Source: Lysobacterales bacterium (GTDB lineage Bacteria > Pseudomonadota > Gammaproteobacteria > Xanthomonadales > SZUA-36). Taken from it: a DNA stretch of 64,000 bases. Shown here one piece after another: positions 24,838 through 33,824 of the stretch. Every line of letters begins with the position of its first letter. Position 1 is the stretch's first letter. A program made the translations under genes and the position numbers. The stretch covers positions 1 through 64,000 of the forward strand of contig JANQPM010000089.1 in assembly GCA_028289465.1 (NCBI GenBank), written 5' to 3'. The notes beneath the pieces are model-generated. The model did no database searches and was not told the origin of the DNA. It saw nothing but the letters and a program-made list of their open reading frames with translations.

Positions 24838-25548
24838 ATGGGAACATTTTCAAGGCTTCGCTATGTCATCGCCGCCAATGTGAACGCGATGCTGGAAAAG
24901 GCGGAAAACCCGCACAAACTGATCCGCGCGCTGATCCGCGAAATGGAGGAAGCTCGCGAAGAAGCGCGGGTTGCGGTGGCCGAATTGATGGCCGAGGAAA
25001 GCCATCTGGAGCGGTCGCTGCAACAGGCAGAGGCCAATCAGCGAAAATGGCAGGAACGTGCCGAGCTGGCGGTTAAACAATCCCGCGACGATCTGGCCCG
25101 CGAAGCACTTAAACAAAAAACGGAAACCGAGGAACTGCAATCCAATCTGAACGCCGAGCTCTCGGCCGCCCGCGAGCGCGTTGCCCAGGTCAGGCAGGAC
25201 ATGGCCACGCTGAACAGCAAGTTGCAGCAAGCCAAGCAGATCGAAACCGAACTCAGCCGCAAACCGGCAACCCATTCGGTAAACGGAAAAACGGTGGCCA
25301 TACCCGAGTCCAAGACGGACAAAAAACTGCGGCGGGTGTTTTCGCGTTTCGACACGCTGGAATCGCAGGTCGAATCGCTGGAGGCACGCGTGCGTTCCTA
25401 CGAGACCGTTGAGCCGACGCGCGATCCGTGGACCGCTTTGCGCTCAGTCGACGATGAAGCGGTCGAAGCCGAATTGAGCGCACTGAAAAAGCGCCTGGAC
25501 AAGCCCGCCAAGGCCGGCGGCAGCGCTGAAGCCGTACAAGGCGCCTGA
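24838..25548 (+). CDS. pspA: Phage shock protein A (PspA/IM30/Vipp1 family)
   Basis: 236 residues, preceded by AGGAG at good distance. Almost wholly coiled-coil helices: start FSRLRYVIAANVNAMLEKAE NP region, then IREMEEAREEARVAVAELMA and long Glu/Gln/Lys/Arg heptads to about residue 140, ending with RFDTLESQVESLEARVRSYE. Peripheral inner membrane ESCRT-III-like protein that supports membrane integrity under stress and in PspF systems inhibits the activator. Stop TGA overlaps the start of pspC. Confidence 0.95.
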   Translation: MGTFSRLRYVIAANVNAMLEKAENPHKLIRALIREMEEAREEARVAVAELMAEESHLERSLQQAEANQRKWQERAELAVKQSRDDLAREALKQKTETEELQSNLNAELSAARERVAQVRQDMATLNSKLQQAKQIETELSRKPATHSVNGKTVAIPESKTDKKLRRVFSRFDTLESQVESLEARVRSYETVEPTRDPWTALRSVDDEAVEAELSALKKRLDKPAKAGGSAEAVQGA

Positions 25549-25874
25549 TGATGCGGGGCCTGTATCGCAGCAGAAAATCCGCGCTGGTTGCCGGTGTCTG
25601 CGCCGGCATGGCCCGACGGTTCCAGTGGAACGTATGGCTGGTTCGAATGGCCTGGGTATTGCTGGCCCTGATTACGCTGAAGATCGCGCTGCTGGCCTAT
25701 CTGATCCTGGCTCTGGTCCTGCCGACAACCGATCGCAGCCCGCACAGCGGTGCAGACGAGGCCGGCGTCATCGACGGCGAAGCCCGGCGAATCACACCAG
25801 CCAATGCATCCAGCTTGCGAGTTCAACGCCTGGAAGAAGAGTTTCGCGAGCTGGAGCGGCGCTTGAAATCCTAG
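25548..25874 (+). CDS. pspC: Phage shock protein C (PspC domain)
   Basis: 108 residues. PspC domain at the N-terminus: GLYRSRKSALVAGVCAGMAR and the following FQWNVWLVRMAWVLLALITL membrane segment, plus a second hydrophobic stretch IALLAYLILALVLP. The C-terminal 25 residues form a short coiled coil (LRVQRLEEEFRELERRLKS) suited to contact PspA. The ATG at 25548 shares its A with the pspA stop; a second ATG follows at once. No pspB is present between pspA and pspC, unlike E. coli. Confidence 0.93.
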   Translation: MMRGLYRSRKSALVAGVCAGMARRFQWNVWLVRMAWVLLALITLKIALLAYLILALVLPTTDRSPHSGADEAGVIDGEARRITPANASSLRVQRLEEEFRELERRLKS

Positions 25875-25939
25875 GGAAAGAAGCGGGCACGAGACTCCTT
25901 GTTCCCCTGCCAGGCCTGACGGTGGCCTGAAAGCGGTCC

Positions 25940-27307
25940 TTACAGACCGATTTCTATCAGACGCCTGCTGCTGCGCCAAAAGCGTCCCGTCAGCAGTATG
26001 GCGGCCACCGTCAGGCCTGCGATCATCCCGATCCACATGCCCTTAGGACCCTGCTCCAGATTGAAGGTGAGGTAGTAGCCGAGCGTCATACCGACCGCCC
26101 AGTACGCGATAATGGTATAGAACATCGGTACCCGGGTGTCTTTCAGCCCGCGCAATGCACCGGCGGAACAGACCTGAATGCCGTCCGAAAACTGAAAAAT
26201 AGCGGCGAACAGCAGCAAATGCACAGCCAGGCCGGCCACCGCCGCCTCATCAGTGTACAGCGCCACGATATGCTCGGGGAACAACAGCATCGCACCGGCA
26301 CTCAAGCTCTGAAACCCGAGTACGATCAGCAGACCGATACGCCCGGCGTATCTGGCCGCAACCGGATCCCGGCGACCGACCGCATTGCCGACCCGAACCG
26401 TGATCGCGCTGGACAGGCCCAGCGGAATCATAAACGTCAGCGCCGCAAAATTGATCGCGACCAAATGCGCCGCAGCCGGCACCGTACCCAGCTTGCCGAT
26501 AAACAGCGCAGCGGCAACAAACAAACTGCCCTCGACGAATATCATCACGGCTATCGGCAGACCGACTTTCAGCAAATCGCCGATACGTTGCCAGTCCGGG
26601 CCGTCCCAGCGCGCGAACAGCGCATACGGACGATAATGGCTGTGACGAGTCAGGTAAATCAGCAGTACCAGCAACTGCACCCAAAGCACAATAGACGTCG
26701 CGTAGCCGCAGCCGACCGCACCCAGTGCCGGAAAACCGAGCTTTCCGTACATCAGCAAGTAGTTCATCGGAATATTCAGCATCACGCCGAGAAAACCGAT
26801 ATACATCGTGGGTTTGGTATTGCCCGTTCCTTCGCTGAAAAAGCGCAGCGCGAACACCAGGCAGACGGCCGGCGCTCCCCAGGACAGCGCAGCCAGGTAG
26901 CCGGCCGCGGTCGGGATGATCTGCTGATCGATCTTAAACCAGTACAGAAAATACACACCGGTATTGAGCACAACGATAAATACCGCTGCGTAGAGGAGCA
27001 CTATCCACAGTGCCTGGCGCGTTGCCGCACCGGCATCCAGCGGACGGCCGGCGCCGTCGTACTGGGCGACAGTCGGTTGTATCGCCATCAAGGTGCCGAG
27101 CACGAACATCAACACCGATGACCATATCGCACCCCCGGTTCCCAGTGCCGCCAGCGCGATTTCCTCATCGTCCAGGCGCCCGGCCATCACGGTATCGACG
27201 AAGTTCATACCGAAACCGGTCACCTGCCCGATAATCACCGGCAGCGCCAGTTGCAAAGTACGCCGGATTTCGATCAGATGATTAGTAGTTGGAGTTATAC
27301 TGGACAC
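25940..27307 (-). CDS. MATE-family multidrug/sodium antiporter (NorM type)
   Basis: 455 residues if started at the GTG 27305-27307; a TTG at 27346 would add 13 residues and neither has a clear ribosome site, so the start is uncertain. Twelve membrane helices. Motifs fitting NorM: LALPVIIGQVTGFGMNFVDT, VMAGRLDDEEIALAALGTGG, PTVAQYDGAGR, FFSEGTGNTKPTMYIG and, in the second half, AIN--ALTFMIPLGLSSAIT followed by VRVGNAVGRRD and SDGIQVCSAGALRGLKDTRV. Exports cationic drugs by Na+ or H+ antiport. Convergent with pspC. Confidence 0.9.
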   Translation of the reverse strand: MSSITPTTNHLIEIRRTLQLALPVIIGQVTGFGMNFVDTVMAGRLDDEEIALAALGTGGAIWSSVLMFVLGTLMAIQPTVAQYDGAGRPLDAGAATRQALWIVLLYAAVFIVVLNTGVYFLYWFKIDQQIIPTAAGYLAALSWGAPAVCLVFALRFFSEGTGNTKPTMYIGFLGVMLNIPMNYLLMYGKLGFPALGAVGCGYATSIVLWVQLLVLLIYLTRHSHYRPYALFARWDGPDWQRIGDLLKVGLPIAVMIFVEGSLFVAAALFIGKLGTVPAAAHLVAINFAALTFMIPLGLSSAITVRVGNAVGRRDPVAARYAGRIGLLIVLGFQSLSAGAMLLFPEHIVALYTDEAAVAGLAVHLLLFAAIFQFSDGIQVCSAGALRGLKDTRVPMFYTIIAYWAVGMTLGYYLTFNLEQGPKGMWIGMIAGLTVAAILLTGRFWRSSRRLIEIGL

Positions 27308-27522
27308 CGGCGGATAAACTATCGGAATCCCGATTCCGAGCAGCAAAGCGGGTCATTGTAGCTGACCGCGATGACGATTGGGATCGGGATTTCTTATCCG
27401 AAAACCGTCTGAGGGTGGGCACCTCGCAGACAGGCCAAGGGGATGGGATTAGCCTCGGCTAAGAAAAAACGGGGCGGTTCATGCCGGGTCATGAGCCGCG
27501 AAAACGTAGGAAAATCTGCAAG

Positions 27523-28512
27523 ATGAGCCATACCGCTTTCGTAACGGGTGCCACTGGGTTTGTCGGCATCAATCTTGTCCATGAGTTGGCCAGGCAGGGG
27601 TGGGAAACCACCGTGCTGGCCCGCCCGACCTCTTCGCTGGTCGATATCCAGTCGCTGCCGATACGCATCAAGCAGGGCGATATCACCAATGTATACATGC
27701 TGGAAAAAGCCATACCGAAAAATGTCGATTGCGTGTTTCATGTCGCAGCCAGCACCAATGTCTGGTCGAAAAACAACGCCCAGCAACGTTTGGTCAATGT
27801 CGAAGGAACCCGCAATGTAATGGAAGCGGCGATCACGCAAGACGCGCGCCGAATGATACACACGTCGAGTTTCGTGGTCTGGGGTTTTCAACCCGAGATA
27901 TTCGACGAACAGTCAACGCGCCTGACCAATGCCCAGTGGATCAACTATGTGCGAACCAAGACCGAAGCCGAGCAGGTGATCCGCGATGCGGTGCTGGGCA
28001 GCCGCATCGATGCGGTCATTCTGAATCCGGGTCATATTCTGGGCCCGTATGACCGGCATAACTGGTCGCGCATGATTCGAATGGTCGACCAGGGCAATCT
28101 GCCGGGCGTGCCGCCGGGCGGCGGCGTTTTTGCCGATGTGCGGGAAATTGCGAAGGCGCAGATTGCGGCCTTTCACCAGGGGCATCGCGGGCAGAATTAT
28201 CTACTTGGCGGCGTCGCCGCAGACTACCTGGATCTGGTCAAAATCGTCGGCGAATTGCTGAACCGCAAAGTACCCGAAAAGCCCACACCGGCATGGCTTC
28301 TCAGAAGCGTGGGCCGGGTCAAGGCGATGATCGCCCGCTATACTGATCGGGAACCGGACATCACGCCGGAATCGGCCGCGATGATCACCAACCATATGCA
28401 CTGCGATTCGAGCAAAGCGATTGAAAAGCTCGGCTACAGCGAGACGCCGATCAGGGAATTGCTGGAAGAAACCTGCCGCTGGATGAAGACTGCGGGGCTG
28501 CTGCAAGGTTGA
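27523..28512 (+). CDS. NAD-dependent epimerase/dehydratase (extended SDR, dihydroflavonol reductase-like)
   Basis: 329 residues from ATG 27523. N-terminal cofactor motif FVTGATGFVGINLVHELARQ, then VFHVAAST and the catalytic Y-x-x-x-K pair in INYVRTKTEAEQVI (YVRTK). The start and later motifs (NPGHILGPYDRHNW, GGGVFADVREIAKAQIAAFH) match the large family of SDR proteins called dihydroflavonol reductase-like or hopanoid-associated sugar epimerase-like. Substrate unknown. The following DUF3667 gene starts 5 bases after its stop. Confidence 0.87.
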   Translation: MSHTAFVTGATGFVGINLVHELARQGWETTVLARPTSSLVDIQSLPIRIKQGDITNVYMLEKAIPKNVDCVFHVAASTNVWSKNNAQQRLVNVEGTRNVMEAAITQDARRMIHTSSFVVWGFQPEIFDEQSTRLTNAQWINYVRTKTEAEQVIRDAVLGSRIDAVILNPGHILGPYDRHNWSRMIRMVDQGNLPGVPPGGGVFADVREIAKAQIAAFHQGHRGQNYLLGGVAADYLDLVKIVGELLNRKVPEKPTPAWLLRSVGRVKAMIARYTDREPDITPESAAMITNHMHCDSSKAIEKLGYSETPIRELLEETCRWMKTAGLLQG

Positions 28513-28517
28513 ACGCG

Positions 28518-29639
28518 ATGAACCCATCGCCGAATATCGGCATTAAAAAGAAACAGGCGCTGACCATCAAGGCACAGCGGCTGGCCGGATCGGATGCCTG
28601 TCTGAACTGCGGTACCGCGCTGCAGGGCGCGTTTTGCCACTATTGCGGACAGCCGGACAAACGCATTTTGCGCTTTTTTCCGGTGCTGCTGCGCGAGCTG
28701 CTTGAAGATATCGCCGATTTCGATTCGCGCTTTGCGCGCACCATGCGTCCGTTGCTGTTCAGGCCCGGCAAACTGACCCGCGACTATCTCGACGGCCGCC
28801 GGTTTCGCTACACCCCGCCGCTACGCCTGTATCTGTTTTCCAGCGTGATACTGTTCGTGCTGGCCGCACTTACCACCAACTGGGCGCTGTCGCTGGACGA
28901 GCTTGATATTACCGCCGACGATCGCGGCAACGTCACCTTCAATGTCGGAAACGACGAGCAGCCGGCTGCCCGGACGCCGCCGGAAAATGCTGCGGATGCA
29001 GGCAGTGAAGCGGAAACGACAGCCAGTGCGACCGACGGCGACGCGGTTCCGTGGTACGAAAGCGAAGGCAATGAGGTGACTATCTTCGGCACTCGGCCCT
29101 GGCATCCGGAAACCAATCCGGTTCGAATCTTATTCGCGCCCGAGCGCCTGAACCGCTGGATCAATGAAGAACTGAAAAAATCGCCCGAGAAGGGCAAGAT
29201 GATCGCCGAGAACCCGCGGCTGATCGTCAATGAGATCATCGACCTGCTGCCCAAAGTGATGTTCGTGCTGCTGCCGGTGTTTGCATTGATTATGAAGTTG
29301 TTCTACGCGTTCGCGAAGCGTTTCTATGTCGAACACCTGATGTTCTCGCTGCATAACCACAGTTTTATCAATGTGGTTTTCATCCTGGCGATCTTGCTGT
29401 CCCTGGCCGAAGAAGGGGTCGAGGGAAGCAACCTGTCCTGGCTGTCCACCCCGGTTAGTTATCTGGTACTGGCTCTGATGATCTGGGTACCGGTGTACTT
29501 GCTCTTTGCATTGAAAAGAACCTACCGGCAGGGCTGGCTGATGACCGCGGCGAAGTACCTGCTGGTCGGGGTAAGCTATTCGGCCATCCTGATTCTGACG
29601 ACCGCGCTGATCGGTTTGATTAGCTTCCTGAAGGTCTAG
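28518..29639 (+). CDS. DUF3667 membrane protein
   Basis: 373 residues from ATG 28518 with AAGG before it. N-terminal zinc-ribbon-like CLNCGTALQGAFCHYCGQPD, then RFFPVLLRELLEDIADFDSR and LLFRPGKLTRDYLDGRRFRY as in DUF3667/YppC-like proteins. Four to five membrane helices (about 100-118, 245-270, 285-305, 315-335, 350-370) with a roughly 130-residue acidic extramembrane loop rich in Glu/Asp/Ala. Function not known. Same operon as the epimerase-like gene and the DUF4286 gene. Confidence 0.85.
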   Translation: MNPSPNIGIKKKQALTIKAQRLAGSDACLNCGTALQGAFCHYCGQPDKRILRFFPVLLRELLEDIADFDSRFARTMRPLLFRPGKLTRDYLDGRRFRYTPPLRLYLFSSVILFVLAALTTNWALSLDELDITADDRGNVTFNVGNDEQPAARTPPENAADAGSEAETTASATDGDAVPWYESEGNEVTIFGTRPWHPETNPVRILFAPERLNRWINEELKKSPEKGKMIAENPRLIVNEIIDLLPKVMFVLLPVFALIMKLFYAFAKRFYVEHLMFSLHNHSFINVVFILAILLSLAEEGVEGSNLSWLSTPVSYLVLALMIWVPVYLLFALKRTYRQGWLMTAAKYLLVGVSYSAILILTTALIGLISFLKV

Positions 29640-29647
29640 GCGCGGGC

Positions 29648-29953
29648 ATGCTGATCTACGAAGTCAATCTTACTGTCGAACGCGCGATTGCCGACCAGTA
29701 TCTGGAATGGCTGGAGCCGCATATGCAGGAAATGGAACGCTTTGACGGTTTCGGCGCAGCCAGCGCCTATCGTGTTGCCGACCCGGCTGCGAAGCCGGAC
29801 CAGGTGGTTCTTTGCGTGCAGTACCGGGTCGCCAGCCGGGAAGCGTTGGAAGACTATCTGAGCAACCACGCGCAGCGCATGCGGGAAGACGGCATACGAC
29901 GTTTCGGCGACTCATTCAGCGCCGCCAGACGCGTACTGGAGCCGCTGCAATAG
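29648..29953 (+). CDS. DUF4286 family protein
   Basis: 101 residues: LIYEVNLTVERAIADQYLEW at the N-terminus, a middle YRVADPAAKPDQVVLCVQYR and a C-terminal LEDYLSNHAQRMREDGIRRF. This is the antibiotic-biosynthesis-monooxygenase-like alpha/beta ferredoxin fold called DUF4286, without known activity. Begins 8 bases after the DUF3667 stop. Confidence 0.85.
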   Translation: MLIYEVNLTVERAIADQYLEWLEPHMQEMERFDGFGAASAYRVADPAAKPDQVVLCVQYRVASREALEDYLSNHAQRMREDGIRRFGDSFSAARRVLEPLQ

Positions 29954-29959
29954 CGCGGG

Positions 29960-30053
29960 TTTAACGGTAGCGCGCGCAGGTAGTAGAAGTTGGACTCCTG
30001 CGGCCTAGATGGGTGGTCCGCTTTAACGGTAGCGCGCGCGCAGGTAGTGGAAG
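29960..30053. repeat. Direct repeat: duplicated 3' end of the aminopeptidase gene
   Basis: Copy 1 is 29960-29989 and copy 2 is 30022-30053, both starting TTTAACGGTAGCGCGCGC and ending in CAGGTAGT(A/G)GAAG. Copy 2 codes for the last residues HYLRARYR and the stop of the M17 peptidase; copy 1 is a one-unit-shorter (GC dinucleotide) version lying beyond the stop. The 32 bases between them are unrelated. Confidence 0.75.
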
Positions 30054-31402
30054 ACCGCCCGCATACCCAGCGCCTCGCCGCCCGATGGGCGGCCGGAGCG
30101 GTCGGCATCATTCCATGCGTAGGTGTCGACATGAACCCAGGGTATCTGCCGGCCGACAAAGTGCTGCAAGAACAGTGCCGCGGTAATCGCGCCGCCGAAA
30201 CCGCTTTTCGCGACATTGGCCAGATCGGCAATCTTACTGGCGATCAGGCGCCTGTACGGCTGGTGCAGCGGCAATTGCCACAGCGGATCCTCGACCTGCT
30301 CTCCGGCAGCCAGCAGGCCGCCGGCGACTTCATCGTCATTGCTGAACAACGCCGGAAGGTCGGTGCCCAGCGCAACGCGGGCGGCACCGGTCAAGGTTGC
30401 GAAATCCAGCAGCAGTTCCGGGTTGTCCTCGCAAGCCCGGGTCAGCGCATCGGATAAAATCACCCGTCCCTCGGCATCGGTATTGCCAATTTCGACCGTC
30501 TTGCCCCGGCGGGTCGGAATCACGTCCCCGGGCCGGTAGGCGTTGCCGGCAATGCTGTTTTCCACTGCCGGAATAAACAGGTTCAGGCGCACCGGAAATT
30601 GAAACTGCATCACCAGCCGCGCGATGGCCATCACATGCGCCGCACCACCCATGTCCTTTTTCATTTTCAACATACCGACCGCGGACTTGATATCGAGCCC
30701 GCCGGTATCAAAACAAACGCCTTTGCCGACCAGTGACAAACCGGGCCTGTCTTCATCGCCCCAACTCAGGTGAATCAGTTGCGGCGGCCGCGTGCAGGCT
30801 CTGCCGACCGCATGTACGGCCGGAAAATTCTGCGTCAGGAGTTCGTCGCCGCGAACGATTCCCACGTCCGCGCCGAAACTTTCCGCCTGCTGCACCACCG
30901 CCGCGGCCAGTTCGTCCGGACCGAAATCTTCGGTTGGCGTATTAACCCAGTCGCGTACCAGGTATTGCGCGTCGGTCAATGCGCTGACCGCAGGCTTCAG
31001 CGCTTTTGGCAGCAACAGGCGCGCTTTGCCGGCGCTTTGGCGCTTATAGCGGTTAAAACGGTAAGCGGCCAGGCCCCAGCCGAGAAATAATTGTTCCAGT
31101 TCCGCCGGCAACAATTCGTCCTGGTTTTCCGGCGCGATATGGTAGCCGCCCTTCGGCAGGCCTTTATAAAGTGACGAGAGCTGATACAGCGGTCCTGAAT
31201 CCCGCTTGCCGGCCAGTACCGCCTTGAGCTCGCCACCCCGGCCCGGTAACAGACAATGGCTGCCCGGCTTTGCGGTAAAGCCGGCGTTTTCAACCCAGCG
31301 CCGGGTGGTGACGTTCTGCTGCCCCAGCCAGCGCCGTAATTCAGTCCGGTCAAGCAGCAGAATCGGGGTTGTCTGTCCCCGTTGCAAAAACGCCGAAGCC
31401 AT
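30023..31402 (-). CDS. Leucyl aminopeptidase family (M17) metallopeptidase
   Basis: 459 residues from ATG 31400-31402 (GGAG before it). Catalytic half: SLVGKGVCFDTGGLDIKSAV with metal ligand Lys and Asp, MKKDMGGAAHVM, the signature NTDAEGRVILSDAL, and LTGAARVALG. N-terminal half (GPLYQLSSLYKGLP) is less conserved. This is the M17 group sometimes listed as PepA-like / cytosol aminopeptidase but shorter than PepA, close to E. coli PepB-like or Xanthomonas homologues. It removes N-terminal residues from peptides. 3' end is duplicated beyond its stop. Confidence 0.92.
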   Translation of the reverse strand: MASAFLQRGQTTPILLLDRTELRRWLGQQNVTTRRWVENAGFTAKPGSHCLLPGRGGELKAVLAGKRDSGPLYQLSSLYKGLPKGGYHIAPENQDELLPAELEQLFLGWGLAAYRFNRYKRQSAGKARLLLPKALKPAVSALTDAQYLVRDWVNTPTEDFGPDELAAAVVQQAESFGADVGIVRGDELLTQNFPAVHAVGRACTRPPQLIHLSWGDEDRPGLSLVGKGVCFDTGGLDIKSAVGMLKMKKDMGGAAHVMAIARLVMQFQFPVRLNLFIPAVENSIAGNAYRPGDVIPTRRGKTVEIGNTDAEGRVILSDALTRACEDNPELLLDFATLTGAARVALGTDLPALFSNDDEVAGGLLAAGEQVEDPLWQLPLHQPYRRLIASKIADLANVAKSGFGGAITAALFLQHFVGRQIPWVHVDTYAWNDADRSGRPSGGEALGMRAVFHYLRARYR

Positions 31403-31444
31403 AACCACACTCCATCTCAATTCGCCTGTGTAAATACTACAGGA

Positions 31445-32200
31445 TTAGTTGTTCATATCCAGTCGCGCAAGAACCTGCAGCAGGTCGCATGCCATCGCCG
31501 GCGGACGGCCCGGCAGCGGCCAGGTTCTGGCATTGCGGTTCAGCCACAACGCCTGCATTCCGACGTCGCAGGCGCCTTTGACATCTTCTACCGGATGATC
31601 GCCGATGTGCAGAATTTGCTCCGGGACCAGCCGCAACTGTTCGGCCGCGGAATGGAACAGCGCCGCGGCCGGTTTGGCACAACCGGTATCGGTCGCGCGA
31701 ACGGTAATCGGCAAGTAACGACTGAGGCCGATTGCCTGCAAGTCGGCATTTCCGTTGGTCACCGCAGCCAGGCGCTTGTACCGTTGAAGCCGCCGAAGCA
31801 CCGGCAGCACATCGTCAAACAGTTGTACACGGTTACGGATTTTCAGAAACAGTTCGTAAGCTTGTTCGGCCAGTTCCGGCTGATAGCCGCAATCACCCAG
31901 CGCCCGCAACAGTGTCTGCCGGCGCAGGAAACCGAGGTCGTAGGAACGCTCCGGATACCGTTTGATAAGTTCTGTTCTGATCCGGCGCAAATCCTTGACG
32001 GTATAGCGCCGGACGACCCGCGGGCAGTGCTCATGCAACCATTGCTGTACAGCACGCTCGGCCGCCTCGATAGCCGGCCAGACCGGCCACAGCGTATCGT
32101 CCAAATCCAACGTGATGCCGGCAATGCGATCGACATCCAGACCGCTGAAGTCCGGTTGCGGCCGCGGGGAATCGAAGGGTGGTGATACGGTATATGTCAA
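31445..32200 (-). CDS. HAD-family hydrolase (YigB-like)
   Basis: 251 residues. HAD motif I is ITLDLDDTLWPV (nucleophile and acid Asp), motif II AAVTNGNAD, motif III Lys in GCAKPAAALFHS and motif IV HIGDHPVEDVKGA, giving a full phosphatase-type active site with a C1 helical cap. Resembles YigB, a flavin mononucleotide or sugar-phosphate phosphatase. The only fitting start is the TTG at 32198-32200 whose bases overlap the stop of the upstream protease gene, so translation is probably coupled to it. True substrate unknown. Confidence 0.87.
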   Translation of the reverse strand: MTYTVSPPFDSPRPQPDFSGLDVDRIAGITLDLDDTLWPVWPAIEAAERAVQQWLHEHCPRVVRRYTVKDLRRIRTELIKRYPERSYDLGFLRRQTLLRALGDCGYQPELAEQAYELFLKIRNRVQLFDDVLPVLRRLQRYKRLAAVTNGNADLQAIGLSRYLPITVRATDTGCAKPAAALFHSAAEQLRLVPEQILHIGDHPVEDVKGACDVGMQALWLNRNARTWPLPGRPPAMACDLLQVLARLDMNN

Positions 32201-33552
32201 TCGAGCACCGCAACATAGGCCCGGCCGTCACGACGAATCTGCAGCAGCAGCCGGCGGCCAGCCTTTTTCACCAGTTGCTCGAAATCGGCGACCGAACCGA
32301 CCGGCTGGCGGTCAATGCCGATGACGATATCACCGGGCCGCAGACCTTCCAGCCACAGATTGCTGCCCGGTTCGACTTCGGAGAGATAGACACCCTGCGA
32401 ACCGGTCTGCCGGGCAACCCGCTCGGGCAGCGCTTCGAACAAGCCGCCGTCCAGTCGACCGTCCAGGTTTCGCCCGCGGACGATCTGCCGCGCTTCAATC
32501 ACCACACTGGCACGGCCTTTACGCCCTTCTCGAATGTAGTCTACCGCCAGGCGCTGACCGATCGGCATCAGCCCTTCGACGTTGCGGAAATCCTGCTCGG
32601 AGCGAACGACTTCGCTGCCCATTCGAGTAATGACATCGCCGGGCTCCAGGCCGGCCTTGTCGGCCGCAGATCCGGGTTCGATCTCCGCGATGACCGCGCC
32701 GGATCCGCCCGGCAGGCCAAACGCGCCGGCAAGCTCCGGCGTCAGGCTTTGCACTTCCACGCCGAGCCAGCCGCGCCGGACTTCGCCATATTCGACCAGT
32801 TGCTGCATGACATGATTGACCATGCTTGATGGAATTGCGAAGCCGATGCCGACGTTGCCGCCGCTGGGCGTGAATATCGCCGTATTAATACCAACCAGTT
32901 CGCCGCGCAGGTTGATCAACGCGCCGCCGGAATTACCGGGATTGATGGATGCATCGGTCTGAATAAAGTTTTGAAACTCCAGCCCGCGGATGCCGACCCG
33001 GCCGAGCGCACTGACGATGCCGGACGTGACGGTCTGTCCTAAACCGAAAGGGTTGCCGACGGCCACGACGAAGTCGCCGACTTGCAAGCTGTTCGAATCG
33101 GCCAGCGGCAGCGCGGACAAATCGTCGCTCGGAATTCGAATCACGGCCACATCGGTATCGGGATCGGCCCCGATCAACTCGCCGGTCAGCGTACGGCCGT
33201 CCTTCAGGGATACTCGAATATCATCAGCGCCTTCGATCACATGATTGTTGGTAATCACGTACCCCCGCCGGGCGTCGACGATAACGCCGCTGCCCAGTGA
33301 CTGGGATACCCGTTCGCGGGGCACGTTTGGCACGTTGAAGAAACGGCGGAAGAACGGGTCGTCCATCAGCGGGCTGCGCACCCGTACGCGGGTCTCGGTA
33401 TGGATATTGACCACCGATGGCGTGACTTCGGTCAGAATCGGTGCCAGCGATGGCAGCGGCTGCCCGTCCACGGTAGCCGGCAACGCTGCATGGCCCGCTG
33501 GTGCCGAAAATGCCATCAGCAGAACAGAAAAACCCAGCACCTTGCGAATCAT
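32197..33552 (-). CDS. degQ: Periplasmic serine protease DegQ/DegP-type (Do family)
   Basis: 451 residues. Signal peptide MIRKVLGFSVLLMAFSAPAG with cleavage near HAA. Trypsin-like domain with triad His104 (TNNHVIEGAD), Asp134 (PDTDVAVIRI) and Ser208 (NPGNSGGAL), then two PDZ domains (about 250-345 with WLGVEVQSL, and 370-451 with GVYLSEVEPGSNLWLEGLRP). Length fits DegQ better than DegP, because the Q-linker is short. Degrades misfolded envelope proteins. A HAD hydrolase follows in overlap. 272 bases separate it from the divergent HNH gene. Confidence 0.93.
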   Translation of the reverse strand: MIRKVLGFSVLLMAFSAPAGHAALPATVDGQPLPSLAPILTEVTPSVVNIHTETRVRVRSPLMDDPFFRRFFNVPNVPRERVSQSLGSGVIVDARRGYVITNNHVIEGADDIRVSLKDGRTLTGELIGADPDTDVAVIRIPSDDLSALPLADSNSLQVGDFVVAVGNPFGLGQTVTSGIVSALGRVGIRGLEFQNFIQTDASINPGNSGGALINLRGELVGINTAIFTPSGGNVGIGFAIPSSMVNHVMQQLVEYGEVRRGWLGVEVQSLTPELAGAFGLPGGSGAVIAEIEPGSAADKAGLEPGDVITRMGSEVVRSEQDFRNVEGLMPIGQRLAVDYIREGRKGRASVVIEARQIVRGRNLDGRLDGGLFEALPERVARQTGSQGVYLSEVEPGSNLWLEGLRPGDIVIGIDRQPVGSVADFEQLVKKAGRRLLLQIRRDGRAYVAVLD

Positions 33553-33734
33553 CCTTTACCTCGCTGCGGCACTCGCCTGCAATGCGCCAGCGCCGGTTGC
33601 TTAATCAATGTTTCAAATGGTACCAAGGCTGAAAAGGCGGGTTAAGCCCGGACCGGCGCGCCATGCACGCCCAAGTCTTTGAAACCGGGTATTTGAAACG
33701 GCGGACGGACCGGAGGCCGGATCGGGGAAATGTC

Positions 33735-33764
33735 TTGACTTTAAACCTTGACCTCGGATATATA
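33735..33764 (+). promoter_or_regulatory. Probable promoter of the HNH endonuclease gene
   Basis: TTGACT at 33735-33740, 18-base spacer, TATATA at 33759-33764. A second -35-like TTGACC is at 33748. The region is AT-rich against its surroundings. Confidence 0.4.
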
Positions 33765-33784
33765 GCCATACAAGTGTCATGTAA

Positions 33785-33800
33785 GCACAATATATTGTGC
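33785..33800. promoter_or_regulatory. Perfect 16-base palindrome in the HNH gene leader
   Basis: GCACAATATATTGTGC equals its own reverse complement. It lies 25 bases before the ATG and about 20 bases downstream of the predicted -10, a position typical for a repressor operator. No regulator gene is adjacent. Confidence 0.5.
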
Positions 33801-33824
33801 CTAATTTGACCTGGTAAATGAAAC

